64,000 bases of DNA from Woeseia sp. (GTDB lineage Bacteria; Pseudomonadota; Gammaproteobacteria; Steroidobacterales; Woeseiaceae). A program made the translations under genes and the position numbers. This document shows positions 47,512-57,772 of this stretch, in pieces (the first letter of the stretch is position 1; each line of letters starts with the position of its first letter). The notes below the pieces were generated by a model that was not told the DNA's origin, ran no database searches, and was given only the letters and a program-made list of their open reading frames with translations. Location of the stretch: NCBI GenBank assembly GCA_021773015.1, contig JAJFKW010000001.1, positions 1,533,305 through 1,597,304 on the forward strand, in the 5' to 3' direction.

Positions 47512-47884
47512 AATTTTCACTACCCTGCTGACATCCATAAGTCTCTAACGCGCTTGACTCATAGCGGTTTACGGAAAATACCGCGGCGTAGTAAGAAATG
47601 TGAACTGCTGCACATTTTCCAATCCGAAAAAAATTGAGGAGAAGAAATCGAGGAAACATTTCGAGCGAACAATTTGCGAGAACGATTCGAGAACACCCAT
47701 TACGTCTCGCCCGTTCGCACTGAATGCGCGTAGAGTCTCCGAGTGGGAAATCCGCAATCGGTGAAGCAAGGTCGCACGCAATAGACATACACGAAGCGAT
47801 GCAACTGCAAAATCGATTTCCGCCGCTGCTCGCTTGGCGTAGGATGCACGGCTAGTGCCACTGCCAAATTCAAATAAGACGAAT
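47512..47884 (+). repeat. 373-base gap with CGAG-AAC repeats before nadC
   Basis: No gene is supported between the Ig-like lipoprotein and nadC. CGAG followed within a few bases by AAC occurs at 47649, 47662, 47677 and 47688, the last two as CGAGAAC. This short cluster could be a protein-binding site or chance. No terminator or riboswitch was recognised. Confidence 0.3.
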
Positions 47885-48739
47885 ATGTTGATTGACGAAG
47901 ATCTTCGGAAGCACATTGAAGCCTCGGTCGCCATTGCGCTGCTGGAGGATGTCGGACCGGGCGACCTAACGGCGGAATTAGTAGATCGGTCCGAAGTCGC
48001 CAAAGCATCGATCGTTGCCCGCGTGCAACTCACATTGGCGGGCAGCCCTTGGGTCGACGAAGTTTTTCATCAGATTGACTCAAGTATCAAATGTCACTGG
48101 CACGCGATGGATGGCGAAAAACTGGCGGCAAATACCGTATTGTGTGAAATTCGAGGTTCAGCCCGTGCAGTTCTTACCGGCGAAAGAACCGCGCTGAATT
48201 TCTTGCAGACACTTTCCGCTACGTCAACCGCCACAACCGAGTATGTTCGCGCCGTTGCACATACTAACTGCCGCATTCTTGACACTAGAAAAACGCTCCC
48301 CGGTCTGCGTTCTGCGCAAAAGTACGCGGTAAGAATGGGCGGCGGCTTCAATCACCGGTTCGGGCTATTCGATGCAATCCTCATCAAGGAAAATCACATT
48401 GCGGCCAGCGGTGGAATTGCTGACGCGGTAATCGCCTGTCGAAAATTACACCCGAATTTTGCAGTTGAGGTCGAAGTTGAGTCGATTGCGGAGCTTCGCG
48501 AGGCACTGAGTTGCAAAGCTGAGCGAATCCTGCTGGATAATTTCTCACTAGAAATGTTACGTCGTGCCGTCGCCGTAAATTCTGATCTGGGGAGCGCCGG
48601 TGCAAAACTCGAAGCATCGGGTGGTCTTTCGTTCGAAGACCTGGTGGCCGTGGCCGAAACTGGTGTCGACTACGTATCGATCGGCGCGTTAACGAAAAAT
48701 ATTCGCGCTATCGACTTGTCGATGCGATTCGCTGATTAA
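47885..48739 (+). CDS. nadC: Quinolinate phosphoribosyltransferase
   Basis: A 284-residue enzyme that converts quinolinate and PRPP to nicotinate mononucleotide. LLEDVGPGDLTAELV, the catalytic ILDTRKTLPGLR and MGGGFNHRFGLFDAILIKENH are diagnostic. ATG at 47885 gives the usual family beginning; a GTG 30 bases upstream would add ten residues. Its stop overlaps the convergent nadB stop by three bases. It completes the de novo NAD pathway with nadA and nadB next door. Confidence 0.95.
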   Translation: MLIDEDLRKHIEASVAIALLEDVGPGDLTAELVDRSEVAKASIVARVQLTLAGSPWVDEVFHQIDSSIKCHWHAMDGEKLAANTVLCEIRGSARAVLTGERTALNFLQTLSATSTATTEYVRAVAHTNCRILDTRKTLPGLRSAQKYAVRMGGGFNHRFGLFDAILIKENHIAASGGIADAVIACRKLHPNFAVEVEVESIAELREALSCKAERILLDNFSLEMLRRAVAVNSDLGSAGAKLEASGGLSFEDLVAVAETGVDYVSIGALTKNIRAIDLSMRFAD

Positions 48740-50364
48740 CTTCCGGCGCTCGCATCAGTGAGTTCGCCAATGGTGAAAGTTTGTCTGCGGCGCCACGCTG
48801 AATTCACGGTTGGAAAATCGCCACGATAGTGAGCTCCACGACTCTCCTCTCGTTGCGACGCGGCTAACGCGATAAGTCGAGCAACGAGTAGTGTGTTGCG
48901 GGCTTCATTCCAGGTTGCGATATGTGCAGCACCGCGATCCGTTGGTCGAGCAATCGCGGCCATTTTCGCATCCAACCTCGAAAACTCATTTAGCGCAGAT
49001 TCGAGACCCATCGCCGTACGCTGAACACCGACCTGTCGCGACATGATCTGTCGAGTCGCGCGGATGATTTTGACGAGATCAGGCGTTTGCGCAACGACGG
49101 CGAATTCTGCCAGCTCACTCGTCCCTGTACCCCGTGAATCATGATCGACAGGATATTGCGCAATTTGCTTGGCAACACGGCGCGCGAAAGCAAGCGCCTC
49201 CAACAATGAGTTACTCGCCAGACGGTTGGCACCGTGGATGCCTGTTGTAGCCACCTCGCCGCACGCGTAGAGCCCGGCTACCGAAGTCCGCCCAACACTG
49301 TCTGTCTGCACACCGCCCATATGATAGTGGGCCGCTGGTGCGACCGGTAGCAAATCTGTTGCCGGATCGTATCCGGCAGCTTCGCTTGCCGCGATAGCCT
49401 GTGGGAATGCGGCCTGACGACCGGCTGCGAAAATCGGCCGAACGTCCAGGAACGTCTTCAGATGCTTGTGCTGACGCTGCGCGATGGTTCGCGCAACAAT
49501 ATCGCGTGGCGCCATTTCCGCCGCTGGGTGTTCATACTGCATAAACCGCTCGCCGGTCTCGTCGACCAATAACGCGCCAGCACCGCGCAGCGCCTCAGTG
49601 AGTAGCTGCATGCTTGCACCGGCAAAATTACCTTCGGGTGCCAACGCCGTGGGGTGAAACTGTACAAACTCCAAGTCCGTGAGCCGCGCCCCGGCACGTG
49701 CCGCCATTGCCAACCCATCGCCTGTCGCCTCGCGGGGGTTGGTTGTTTGCCACCACGCCATACCGATGCCACCCGTCGCCAAAACGACATTTGGTGCCAA
49801 AACTCTGGAAACTTGGCCAGATGTATCAGCGACATAGACACCACAGACTCGATCGCCGTCGATAATGAGATCGATGGCGGTTGTATTTGTCCGTACATCG
49901 ATCGTCGAGGTTGCTTGCGCCCGCTTTGCCAACGAGCGCATGAGCAACTGTCCTGTGCCGTCACCTCCAGCATGCACGATTCTTGGGAAGCGATGTGCTG
50001 CTTCTTGCGCCAACGAAAGCTCGCCCGCGGGGTCACGATCAAATGACACGCCCTGCTGCATTAACCATCGCAAATTTTCCGCACCTTCCGCGGTTAACGC
50101 CCGCGTGCGCTCAGGATTGCTCAAGCCGCCACCAACTGTCAGGGTGTCCACGGCGTGCAACTCCGGCGTGTCGTTTGCAGCGATGGCCGCGGCAATTCCA
50201 CCCTTTGCGCACACGGATGAACCACTCGCCAATCGCGAAGTCTTGGTAAGCAACGTAACTGACAAGGGGGCGAGCGCTAACGCGCACGCGATACCCGCCA
50301 ACCCAGATCCGATGACGAGCACGTCACTCGAATACGTCGGCAAATTTTGCGGTTGCGGCTTCAA
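48736..50364 (-). CDS. nadB: L-aspartate oxidase
   Basis: A 542-residue FAD enzyme that oxidises aspartate to iminoaspartate, the substrate of NadA. The FAD-binding VLVIGSGLAGIACALALA (about 15-32) and the YHMGGVQTDSVGRTSVAGLY segment are clear, as is the late ASNSLLEALAFARR. It sits eight bases downstream of nadA in an operon, and its stop codon overlaps that of nadC. Confidence 0.96.
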   Translation of the reverse strand: MKPQPQNLPTYSSDVLVIGSGLAGIACALALAPLSVTLLTKTSRLASGSSVCAKGGIAAAIAANDTPELHAVDTLTVGGGLSNPERTRALTAEGAENLRWLMQQGVSFDRDPAGELSLAQEAAHRFPRIVHAGGDGTGQLLMRSLAKRAQATSTIDVRTNTTAIDLIIDGDRVCGVYVADTSGQVSRVLAPNVVLATGGIGMAWWQTTNPREATGDGLAMAARAGARLTDLEFVQFHPTALAPEGNFAGASMQLLTEALRGAGALLVDETGERFMQYEHPAAEMAPRDIVARTIAQRQHKHLKTFLDVRPIFAAGRQAAFPQAIAASEAAGYDPATDLLPVAPAAHYHMGGVQTDSVGRTSVAGLYACGEVATTGIHGANRLASNSLLEALAFARRVAKQIAQYPVDHDSRGTGTSELAEFAVVAQTPDLVKIIRATRQIMSRQVGVQRTAMGLESALNEFSRLDAKMAAIARPTDRGAAHIATWNEARNTLLVARLIALAASQREESRGAHYRGDFPTVNSAWRRRQTFTIGELTDASAGS

Positions 50365-50372
50365 CGTTTTTC

Positions 50373-51383
50373 CTAAGCAACGGCGAGCATGCGTTCTACG
50401 GCCAGGCGCGCTTTGACGGCGACCTGATCATCTATCAGTACCTGCGGCGCCAAACTCTTTAGCGAATCGTGAATATTCTCCAGCGTAATACGCTTCATAT
50501 GCGGACAAAGATTGCATGGACGCACAAACTCAACGTCAGACACGCCGGCCGCAATGTTGTCGCTCATCGAACACTCGGTGACCATTAGGACCCGTGGCGG
50601 CCGCTTTGTCAGGACGTATTCCTGCATTTGCGCTGTAGAGCCAACGAAATCTGCGGCTTCGAGCACATCGGGTGGGCACTCAGGGTGGGCGATGATGGTG
50701 AGTCCAGGGAAATCATTTCGGTATTGATCGAGTTCTTCACCGCTAAATCGTTCGTGTACTTCGCAATGTCCGCGCCAGGAAATGATCTCCACGTCCGTTT
50801 GTTGCGCGACGTACGCGGCAAGATACTCATCGGGAATAAATATGACTTTATCGCTGTTTAGCGACTCGACCACCTTAACCGCATTGCCCGATGTACAGCA
50901 GATATCGGATTCTGCCTTGACCTCAGCGGACGTATTAACATAGGTAACCACCGGAACGCCGGGGTGCTGTCTGCGTAAGTCGCGCACGTCCGCCGCTGTT
51001 ATGGATTCTGCGAGCGAGCATCCGGCACGCTCATCCGGGATCAACACGGTTTTGTTAGGATTAAGTAGCTTGGCCGTCTCGGCCATGAAATGAACACCGG
51101 CCAGAACGATAACGTCGGCATCGGTATCGGCAGCAAGTCTGGCAAGCGCCAACGAGTCGCCGGAAATATCCGCGACGCAATGAAAAATCTCTGGGGTTTG
51201 ATAGTTGTGCGCTAATATTACGGCGTTTCGCTCGCGCTTAAGGGCCTGAATGGCTTCGACATATGGCGCGTGAATCGACCACTCTATTTCTGGCATGACA
51301 TTCTTGACCAGGTTATAGCTGGCGGTGCCGTCAAACGCGCTCTTGGCCGACAATTTGGCCGTTGAAGTAGGAATTTGCAACAT
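50373..51383 (-). CDS. nadA: Quinolinate synthase
   Basis: A 336-residue [4Fe-4S] enzyme that condenses iminoaspartate and dihydroxyacetone phosphate to quinolinate. [13 protein letters not shown], the cluster cysteines (in [17 protein letters not shown] and PCNLCPHMK) and [15 protein letters not shown] are present. ATG at 51383 follows AGGTG by five bases; upstream in-frame starts would run through the operator region. First gene of nadA-nadB, divergent from nrtR. Confidence 0.96.
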   Translation of the reverse strand: MLQIPTSTAKLSAKSAFDGTASYNLVKNVMPEIEWSIHAPYVEAIQALKRERNAVILAHNYQTPEIFHCVADISGDSLALARLAADTDADVIVLAGVHFMAETAKLLNPNKTVLIPDERAGCSLAESITAADVRDLRRQHPGVPVVTYVNTSAEVKAESDICCTSGNAVKVVESLNSDKVIFIPDEYLAAYVAQQTDVEIISWRGHCEVHERFSGEELDQYRNDFPGLTIIAHPECPPDVLEAADFVGSTAQMQEYVLTKRPPRVLMVTECSMSDNIAAGVSDVEFVRPCNLCPHMKRITLENIHDSLKSLAPQVLIDDQVAVKARLAVERMLAVA

Positions 51384-51413
51384 GGGACACCTGCAGAAGA
51401 AGAGACGAATCAA

Positions 51414-51456
51414 TATGCTCGATAGGAGCATAATCGATATACTCACAGAGAGCATA
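51414..51456 (-). promoter_or_regulatory. Two palindromic operators between nadA and nrtR (likely NrtR sites)
   Basis: Site 1 is TATGCTC-gatag-GAGCATA (51414-51432), a perfect 19-base inverted repeat. Site 2 is TATACTC-acaga-GAGCATA (51438-51456), one mismatch. Their centres are 24 bases apart. TTGACA for nadA (minus strand, 51462-51467) lies beside site 2. The position between the NAD regulator NrtR and nadA supports NrtR binding, with the regulator sensing ADP-ribose or NAD-related metabolites as in other NrtR systems. Binding is inferred. Confidence 0.75.
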
Positions 51457-51506
51457 TATTGTGTCAAGCCTCAACTCAGACATTAGCGGTATATCTGTAC
51501 ATCTTT

Positions 51507-52520
51507 ATGGCATCTGACGTCATCCCCACCATTATTAACCTGACAGCCGTCGTGGTCGCCGTGACCAAAGACACGCCGCGGGTGCTTATGACGCAGCAGT
51601 ATCCGGGCCATGGCAAGACACGAGGTAGAAGCCACTACGCGCTGCCAAACGGGCCTTTTAAGCCGGACCTGGACAGCGGCCTTGAGCATGGCCTGCGCCG
51701 CTTAGTCGAAGAACAAACGGGCCTGGATCTATATTATGTTGAACAGCTCTACACGTTCGGCAACCGATATCGCTCTCCAGAAGAAATTGACGGTGGTCCG
51801 CGCGTCGTATCCGTTGCCTATATCGCACTGACGCATGAGGAAGAGGTCATCGCGGATAACGCAGTCTGGGCGAATTGGTACGATTTCCTGCCTTGGGAGG
51901 ACTGGAGAAAAGGCAAGCCCTCAATCATCCCGGAATTCATCGAGCCGGCATTAGAGCGCTGGATTCGCAATTCGAAGAGCGAACGCAAACAGCAAAATCG
52001 CCAGCGGCGCTTCAATGTCACCATCGGTCATGAAGTTGCTGCAGACGTCGATAGCGTGCTCGCACTGGAGCGATTTGAACTGTTATATGAGGCGGGCTTG
52101 GTGTCGGAGGCATCGCGCGACGCGGACGCGTTAGGCAAGAACCTCAAGCTGGGTAAATCCCTCGAAGCGCAACAACACATGGGTGCACCCGTCGCGTTCG
52201 ATCACCGCAGAATTCTCGCAACAGCGCTTGGCCGGCTACGGGGCAAGCTTGCGTATAGGCCCGTCGTTTTTGACCTATTACCCGGGGAATTTACGCTTTT
52301 GCAGTTGCAGCGGGTGGTTGAAGCTCTAAGTGGCGCGAAATTACACAAGCAAAACTTTCGGCGCCTGGTCACGAATGCAGACCTAGTTGAGCCTATCGGT
52401 CGAAACAGCGCTACCGGCCGCGGCCGACCTGCAGAGCTATTTCGATTTCGTAGGGAAGTCCTCGGCGAGCGTTTAACGGTTGGTGTATCCAGACCGGTGA
52501 TGCGCGACGGTGACAACTAG
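51507..52520 (+). CDS. nrtR: NrtR family regulator of NAD metabolism (Nudix + winged helix)
   Basis: A 337-residue protein with an N-terminal Nudix-like domain (about 8-150) and a C-terminal winged helix (about 250-330, PGEFTLLQLQRVVEALSGAK ... RGRPAELFRFRREV). The Nudix box is degenerate (SGLEHGLRRLVEEQTGLDL; the usual RE-x-x-EE is RRLVEE), as in NrtR proteins that bind rather than hydrolyse ADP-ribose derivatives. An uncharacterised basic segment joins the domains (SKSERKQQNRQRR). The protein is longer than the ~220-240 residues I expect for NrtR. It faces nadA, with two palindromes in between. Confidence 0.85.
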   Translation: MASDVIPTIINLTAVVVAVTKDTPRVLMTQQYPGHGKTRGRSHYALPNGPFKPDLDSGLEHGLRRLVEEQTGLDLYYVEQLYTFGNRYRSPEEIDGGPRVVSVAYIALTHEEEVIADNAVWANWYDFLPWEDWRKGKPSIIPEFIEPALERWIRNSKSERKQQNRQRRFNVTIGHEVAADVDSVLALERFELLYEAGLVSEASRDADALGKNLKLGKSLEAQQHMGAPVAFDHRRILATALGRLRGKLAYRPVVFDLLPGEFTLLQLQRVVEALSGAKLHKQNFRRLVTNADLVEPIGRNSATGRGRPAELFRFRREVLGERLTVGVSRPVMRDGDN

Positions 52521-52610
52521 ATAGCGTGAATTGACAATGCGTGATTTCACCAACCGATGGTGTCAACATGCGATCCAAGATTTACATTCATGAACCCTGA
52601 AGGAATACCT

Positions 52611-53252
52611 GTGGCCGCACAATTAACGGATAATGAAGCACGCGTCATCGGCTGCCTGATGGAAAAATCTGTTGTGACACCTGATCAGTATCCAATGACC
52701 TTAAATGCGCTAACCAACGCCTGTAATCAAAAGTCATCTCGCGAGCCAATCATGTCTCTCGCACAAGGTGCAGTCCAACATACTATTCGCGGGCTTGAAG
52801 CTAAGCACCTGGTTCAGACCGAAGAAAATTTCAAGAGTCGAGTCGAAAAATATACACAGCGTTTTTGCAATACTCGCTACAGCGACTATCAGTTTAGTCC
52901 TGCACAATTTTCAATTGTTTGCCTTTCGTTGCTGCGTGGTCCGCAGACACCCGGCGAATTACGTTCGCGCAGCGGTCGACTGCACAGTTTTACCGATAAC
53001 GATGCAGTCGTAGAGGCCGTTGAAAGCCTAATGATCGAGAGAGATCCAGCACTACTCGTCAAATTACCAAGATCACCAGGTCGAAAAGACTCCGAATATA
53101 TGCATTTGTTTTGTGGACCTATAGACGCCGCACAATACGCAGCTGAAGCGGCGGTTAGCTCGAAATCACCGGATCGCAGCAGTTTGGCGGAACGAGTAAG
53201 CGCGCTTGAACAAGAGGTTGCCGAAATTCGAAAATTGCTGCAGCCCGATTAG
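52611..53252 (+). CDS. DUF480 (YceH-like) protein
   Basis: A 213-residue protein of the YceH family. AAQLTDNEARVIGCLMEKSV and PLNAC-like TLNALTNACNQKSSREP match its winged-helix repeats. The C-terminus is a predicted coiled coil (LAERVSALEQEVAEIRKLL). GTG at 52611 has AAGGA six bases upstream and gives the conserved N-terminus; two earlier in-frame starts would lengthen it without a ribosome site. Function unknown. Confidence 0.88.
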   Translation: MAAQLTDNEARVIGCLMEKSVVTPDQYPMTLNALTNACNQKSSREPIMSLAQGAVQHTIRGLEAKHLVQTEENFKSRVEKYTQRFCNTRYSDYQFSPAQFSIVCLSLLRGPQTPGELRSRSGRLHSFTDNDAVVEAVESLMIERDPALLVKLPRSPGRKDSEYMHLFCGPIDAAQYAAEAAVSSKSPDRSSLAERVSALEQEVAEIRKLLQPD

Positions 53253-53261
53253 CGCACGCAG

Positions 53262-53714
53262 CTAATCTCCAGCCGCCCGCGCCAATATGGAATCAAGGTG
53301 ATTGGCGAATTTTCGGCGATCTTGTTGATTCAGTACCGGCGGACCGCCCGTATCAACGCCGCTGGCACGCATTGTGTCCATAAAGTCACGCATGTTGAGG
53401 CGGGCACGAATATTCTCTGTTGTATACAACTCACCGCGCGGACTCAGCACCTGGGCGCCTTTTTCAATTGCTTCAGCCGCCAGCGGAATATCGCTGGTAA
53501 TAACCAGGTCACCTGCCGCACTACGTCGCACAATCTCCTGATCGGCAACGTCAAATCCTGAAGCAACTTGTAACATTTTGATGTTCGGTGCGCGCGGAAC
53601 GCGCATCGACTGATTTGCAACCAGAGTCAACTGCAGGCGGGTGCGTTGCGCCGCTTTGAAAAGAATATCCTTGATGACAACAGGACAGGCGTCCGCATCA
53701 ACCCATATTTCCAT
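53262..53714 (-). CDS. DUF188 (YaiI/YqxD-like) protein
   Basis: A 150-residue protein with the family start [19 protein letters not shown]. The conserved acidic residues (D6, D8) and a later [14 protein letters not shown] segment suggest a PIN-like nuclease fold, though activity is unproven. Convergent with DUF480, nine bases apart. Confidence 0.9.
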   Translation of the reverse strand: MEIWVDADACPVVIKDILFKAAQRTRLQLTLVANQSMRVPRAPNIKMLQVASGFDVADQEIVRRSAAGDLVITSDIPLAAEAIEKGAQVLSPRGELYTTENIRARLNMRDFMDTMRASGVDTGGPPVLNQQDRRKFANHLDSILARAAGD

Positions 53715-53772
53715 TACGATACGTAAGCGGAATTAGCGAAATTGCGCATTGCCCAAAAAAACTATCTCTTGC

Positions 53773-55209
53773 TCAGCGTTTCATTGCCTCGAAGAAGTCG
53801 GTATTCGTTTTCGTGTCTTGCAGTTTGTTGAGCAAAAACTCAACCGCAGCCAATTCATCCATCGGATGTAGTACTTTACGCAGCACCCACATCTTCTGTA
53901 GCTCATCGGGCTGTGTTAGCAATTCTTCTTTACGCGTACCGGAACGATTGATGTTGATCGCCGGGAACACGCGCTTCTCAGAAATACGACGATCCAAGTG
54001 GATCTCCATATTGCCGGTGCCCTTGAATTCCTCGTAAATAACTTCGTCCATCTTCGAACCGGTATCCACGAGTGCAGTCGCCAATATCGTCAGGCTGCCG
54101 CCCTCTTCAATATTTCTTGCTGCTCCAAAGAACCGCTTCGGACGGTGCAACGCGTTGGCATCAACACCGCCAGTAAGCACTTTGCCGGACGACGGCACAA
54201 CGGTGTTGTAGGCCCGTGCAAGTCGCGTAATCGAATCCAGCAAAATGACAACGTCAAGTTTATGTTCCGTTAGACGTTTTGCTTTTTCGATGACCATTTC
54301 AGCGACTTGTACGTGGCGACTGGCTGGTTCGTCGAATGTCGAAGACACGACTTCGCCACGAACGGTTCGTGCCATTTCCGTCACTTCTTCCGGGCGCTCA
54401 TCGATCAATAGAACGATCAGTTCGACGTCCGGCGAATTCGCCACGATTGCAGAGGCAATATTCTGCAGCAACATCGTCTTACCGGCTTTCGGCGGCGACA
54501 CAATAAGGCCGCGTTGTCCTTTGCCAATTGGCGCAACCATATCAATAATGCGCGCGGTCAAATCTTCCGTGCTCCCATTGCCCTGTTCGAGTTTCAGGCG
54601 TTCGGTCGGGAATAACGGCGTAAGGTTCTCGAAAAGAACCTTGTTGCGTGCATTTTCCGGCGCATCATGATTGATCTGGCCAATTTTCAGCAGCGCGAAG
54701 TAGCGCTCACCATCTTTGGGAGGACGAATTTGACCCGATACGGTATCGCCCGTTCGCAAGTTAAACCGGCGAATCTGGCTGGGACTCACGTAAATATCGT
54801 CTGGACCTGCCAGATACGAGCTGTCGGAAGATCGCAGAAAGCCGAAGCCATCTTGCAGAATCTCGAGCACGCCGTCGCCGTAAATATCCTCGCCGTTTTT
54901 TGCGCTTGCCTTCAATATATTGAAGATGATGTCCTGCTTTCGCGAACGCGCTAGACTTTCGAGGCCGAGAGATTCACCTAGCTCAACGAGCGCGGTTGCC
55001 GGACGCGTTTTTAACTCCGTCAGGTTCATCGCGTCTTTGCTTAATTCAAGCTGATCCGGCGGAATGACTTCCAAATTGCCGTCGTCGTCCGGATAGCCTT
55101 CATTTTGTGGACGTCTGCGCCGGCGCCGATTTCCCTGGCCGCCGGAGTTTTTTGCTTTTGTCGACTGCTTAGGTCGACTTCTTGTTTGATTACCCAAGTA
55201 TCCTCTCAC
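53773..55209 (-). CDS. rho: Transcription termination factor Rho
   Basis: A 478-residue hexameric RNA helicase. From [20 protein letters not shown] onward it is a textbook Rho, with the cold-shock RNA-binding [20 protein letters not shown], Walker [11 protein letters not shown] and the [16 protein letters not shown]-loop region. The first 60 residues are an extension rich in Arg, Gly and Asp ([13 protein letters not shown]). GTG at 55209 overlaps the trxA stop (GTGA), favouring the extended form. Starting at the internal ATG (55029) would give the short E. coli-like protein. Confidence 0.97.
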   Translation of the reverse strand: MRGYLGNQTRSRPKQSTKAKNSGGQGNRRRRRRPQNEGYPDDDGNLEVIPPDQLELSKDAMNLTELKTRPATALVELGESLGLESLARSRKQDIIFNILKASAKNGEDIYGDGVLEILQDGFGFLRSSDSSYLAGPDDIYVSPSQIRRFNLRTGDTVSGQIRPPKDGERYFALLKIGQINHDAPENARNKVLFENLTPLFPTERLKLEQGNGSTEDLTARIIDMVAPIGKGQRGLIVSPPKAGKTMLLQNIASAIVANSPDVELIVLLIDERPEEVTEMARTVRGEVVSSTFDEPASRHVQVAEMVIEKAKRLTEHKLDVVILLDSITRLARAYNTVVPSSGKVLTGGVDANALHRPKRFFGAARNIEEGGSLTILATALVDTGSKMDEVIYEEFKGTGNMEIHLDRRISEKRVFPAININRSGTRKEELLTQPDELQKMWVLRKVLHPMDELAAVEFLLNKLQDTKTNTDFFEAMKR

Positions 55210-55532
55210 AGATGAGTTTCCAAGAACTCTGTTAGTTGTGACTTTGACATTGCGCCCAGTTTTTGGGCCTGTACTTCACCATCTTTAAATAGCATCAGCG
55301 TAGGAATGCTACGGATGCCGAATTTGTTCGGTGTGTTCGGATTTTCGTCAATATTAATCTTTGCGACAGTCATGCGGTCAGCATAGCCATCGGCGATTTC
55401 ATCAAGCAGCGGTGCAATCATCTTGCAGGGGCCACACCACTCGGCCCAAAAATCTAACAAAACAGGCTTATCTGACTGCAATACTTCTTCTGCAAACTTC
55501 TCATCGTTTGTGTACACAATCTTGTCGCTCAC
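55206..55532 (-). CDS. trxA: Thioredoxin
   Basis: A 108-residue cytoplasmic dithiol reductase. Active site WAEWCGPCK (C33, C36) and the cis-Pro SIPTLMLF are canonical. GTG start, with GGAGG nine bases upstream. Overlaps rho by four bases, the trxA-rho arrangement of gammaproteobacteria. It can feed electrons to DsbD and MsrA. Confidence 0.98.
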   Translation of the reverse strand: MSDKIVYTNDEKFAEEVLQSDKPVLLDFWAEWCGPCKMIAPLLDEIADGYADRMTVAKINIDENPNTPNKFGIRSIPTLMLFKDGEVQAQKLGAMSKSQLTEFLETHL

Positions 55533-55799
55533 CGGGCTTTTCCTCCGAAATCGTTAAAAAGATGAAGTGCAAATTAGCTTTTGCGATGTCCGATTGCCCC
55601 CCGGCTCGAACGAACATTGCGAAATGGATGACGCTGCCCGTTCAATCAGGCACTATGTCGCAGCTTTATCGCGGCTTCTCTTGGATTTCGATGATGGCGA
55701 ATTTGGCAGGTGCGACGGTTGTCGCGTCGATATGAGGCCAATTTGACCCCTTCACGCGCCAATTTGCAAGCCCTAAACCCACATTTTCACTCGAATATT

Positions 55800-57071
55800 A
55801 TGACCGATAACCATCTCAGCGACCTCAGGTTTGACTCCCTAACATTGCACGAAAGCATGCGCGCTGGCATTGCCGCTGCGGGATTCGACTATTGCACGCC
55901 GATTCAGGCGAGCACATTGCCTATTGCATTGAAAGGCGGCGACGTTGCTGGGCAGGCACAAACCGGAACCGGCAAGACCGCAGCATTCCTGATTGCCGCC
56001 TTTGAACGCATGTTAGGGAGCGCCGACAGCAGTGCAGGCGCGGAGAAACAGCGTCAACCGCGAACTTTCATACTAGCGCCAACCCGAGAATTAGCGGTAC
56101 AAATCGCAAAAGATGCCGAGGAACTCGGCAAGGAAACAGGATTTAAGATCGGCCTCGCGTATGGCGGCACCGGCTATGAGCAGCAGCGGCGAACGATCAC
56201 CGACGGCATCGACGTCTTAATCGGCACGCCCGGGCGCATTATCGACTACTACAAGCAAGGCGTATTCAAACTCGACCAGATAGAGGTCGCCATTCTCGAC
56301 GAAGCAGACAGAATGTTTGATCTCGGCTTTATCAAGGACATTCGATATTTGCTACGGCGACTGCCAAAGCCCGAAAAAAGACTCAACATGTTGTTTTCTG
56401 CGACGCTGTCACATCGGGTTATGGAACTTGCCTACGAGCACATGAATGAGCCGGAATTGATCCGTATCGAACCCGATAAAATTACCGCTGACCGGGTCCG
56501 CCAAGCGATCTTTTTTCCATCCAACGAGGACAAAATTCCACTGTTGGTCGGACTAATTCGCGAAATGGGTGCGAGCCGAATAATGGTTTTCGTTAACACC
56601 AAACGCGAAGCTGAGCGGATTCAAGCGTACCTGCAAGCTAACGGTGTCGACGCAAGTGCAATTTCCGGCGACGTACCACAGAAGAAACGGCTCGGGCTGT
56701 TGATGCGTTTTCAAAGTGGCGAGTTACCTGTCCTAATTGGCACTGACGTTGCGTCGCGCGGATTGCATATCCCGGACGTTCGCTATGTAATGAATTACGA
56801 TCTGCCGCAAGACAGTGAAGACTACGTGCATCGCATCGGGCGCACTGCACGAGCGGGGGCTTCAGGTGACGCCATCAGCTTCGGCTGCGAAACCTATGCC
56901 ATATCATTGCCCGATATCGAAGACTATATTGGCCACAAAATCCCGGTCGCAAGTTATCAGGCAGACGATTTGCCTAAACTCATAAAACCCCCGCCACGCC
57001 CGAGGAAGAGCGGCCAATCGCATCGCGGTCGCAAACCCTCCGGCAACAATCGCCGCCCTTCTCGTCGCTAA
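55800..57071 (+). CDS. rhlB: ATP-dependent RNA helicase RhlB
   Basis: A 423-residue DEAD-box helicase of the RNA degradosome. AQTGTGKTAAF (Walker A), DEADRMFDLGFIKDIR, SATLSHRV and HRIGRTARAGASG are all present. The C-terminus is an Arg/Pro-rich tail (PPPRPRKSGQSHRGRKP). ATG at 55800 gives the E. coli-like N-terminus; an upstream in-frame ATG would add 30 residues. The divergent rhlB/trxA-rho layout matches gammaproteobacteria. Confidence 0.96.
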   Translation: MTDNHLSDLRFDSLTLHESMRAGIAAAGFDYCTPIQASTLPIALKGGDVAGQAQTGTGKTAAFLIAAFERMLGSADSSAGAEKQRQPRTFILAPTRELAVQIAKDAEELGKETGFKIGLAYGGTGYEQQRRTITDGIDVLIGTPGRIIDYYKQGVFKLDQIEVAILDEADRMFDLGFIKDIRYLLRRLPKPEKRLNMLFSATLSHRVMELAYEHMNEPELIRIEPDKITADRVRQAIFFPSNEDKIPLLVGLIREMGASRIMVFVNTKREAERIQAYLQANGVDASAISGDVPQKKRLGLLMRFQSGELPVLIGTDVASRGLHIPDVRYVMNYDLPQDSEDYVHRIGRTARAGASGDAISFGCETYAISLPDIEDYIGHKIPVASYQADDLPKLIKPPPRPRKSGQSHRGRKPSGNNRRPSRR

Positions 57072-57103
57072 CGAGCACGCGGCCGTTGTTCGGCTGACCG
57101 GGT

Positions 57104-57772
57104 CTAGGCGTCCGCGGATACCATTTGAGACACGCGCTCAACAGACTGGTAACTGTCGATACTGCGAGCCGGTTCCCGAGTATCCGGCTGAGCAACTGCC
57201 ACTAAATTCGCAAGTCCGAACAGACCTGCGCTTTCGAGCACGTGCAAATTGTCGTCAACAAATACTGTACGGGCTGGATCGAAGTTTTCCTGTCGCATAA
57301 GGTCCTGCCAAAACGCTTGATCTTCCTTCGGTTGACCAACGTCGTGCGAGGTGTAAATTGCGTCAAAAAAATCCGCGACACCGGTTACCTCATGCTTGAT
57401 ATCCAATGTTGTGCGATGGGAGTTCGTCACTAACAGCACGCGCATGTTGGACGATGCCACCTGTTGTAGGAACTGCTCGGCCCCCGGTAAATAGCCAATT
57501 CGGTGATTTTCGCTTCGGTGCAGGTCCGCGATGTCTAAATCGAATCGTTCGCTCCAATGATCGAGGCAATACCAGTCCAGTTGTCCGCGCAGCGCGTTCA
57601 TATGGGCATACAGTTGTTCGCGTGCCAACCCCTCTGGAAGCTCGTGCCGCGTTGCATAAGCTGCCGGCACAACCTCCAACCACATGTAGTTGTCGTAGGC
57701 GAGGTCGAGCAAAGTGCCATCCATGTCCAACATCAGAGTTTCGCACTCTTGCAGCATTTGTTTTGGCGACAT
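57104..57772 (-). CDS. yrfG: HAD nucleotidase of the YrfG (GMP/IMP nucleotidase) type
   Basis: A 222-residue HAD hydrolase. Motif I is LMLDMDGTLLDL (Asp nucleophile). Later motifs include LLVTNSHRTTLDIKHE and VFVDDNLHVLESA. E. coli YrfG hydrolyses GMP and IMP; the same activity is expected but not shown. ATG at 57772 is directly preceded by a TTG. Convergent with rhlB. Confidence 0.88.
   Translation of the reverse strand: MSPKQMLQECETLMLDMDGTLLDLAYDNYMWLEVVPAAYATRHELPEGLAREQLYAHMNALRGQLDWYCLDHWSERFDLDIADLHRSENHRIGYLPGAEQFLQQVASSNMRVLLVTNSHRTTLDIKHEVTGVADFFDAIYTSHDVGQPKEDQAFWQDLMRQENFDPARTVFVDDNLHVLESAGLFGLANLVAVAQPDTREPARSIDSYQSVERVSQMVSADA

Noticed and set aside
47447-48033. Minus-strand open frames between the Ig-like lipoprotein and nadC
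   Set aside because: They run into nadC and the lipoprotein gene and show no conserved motif.
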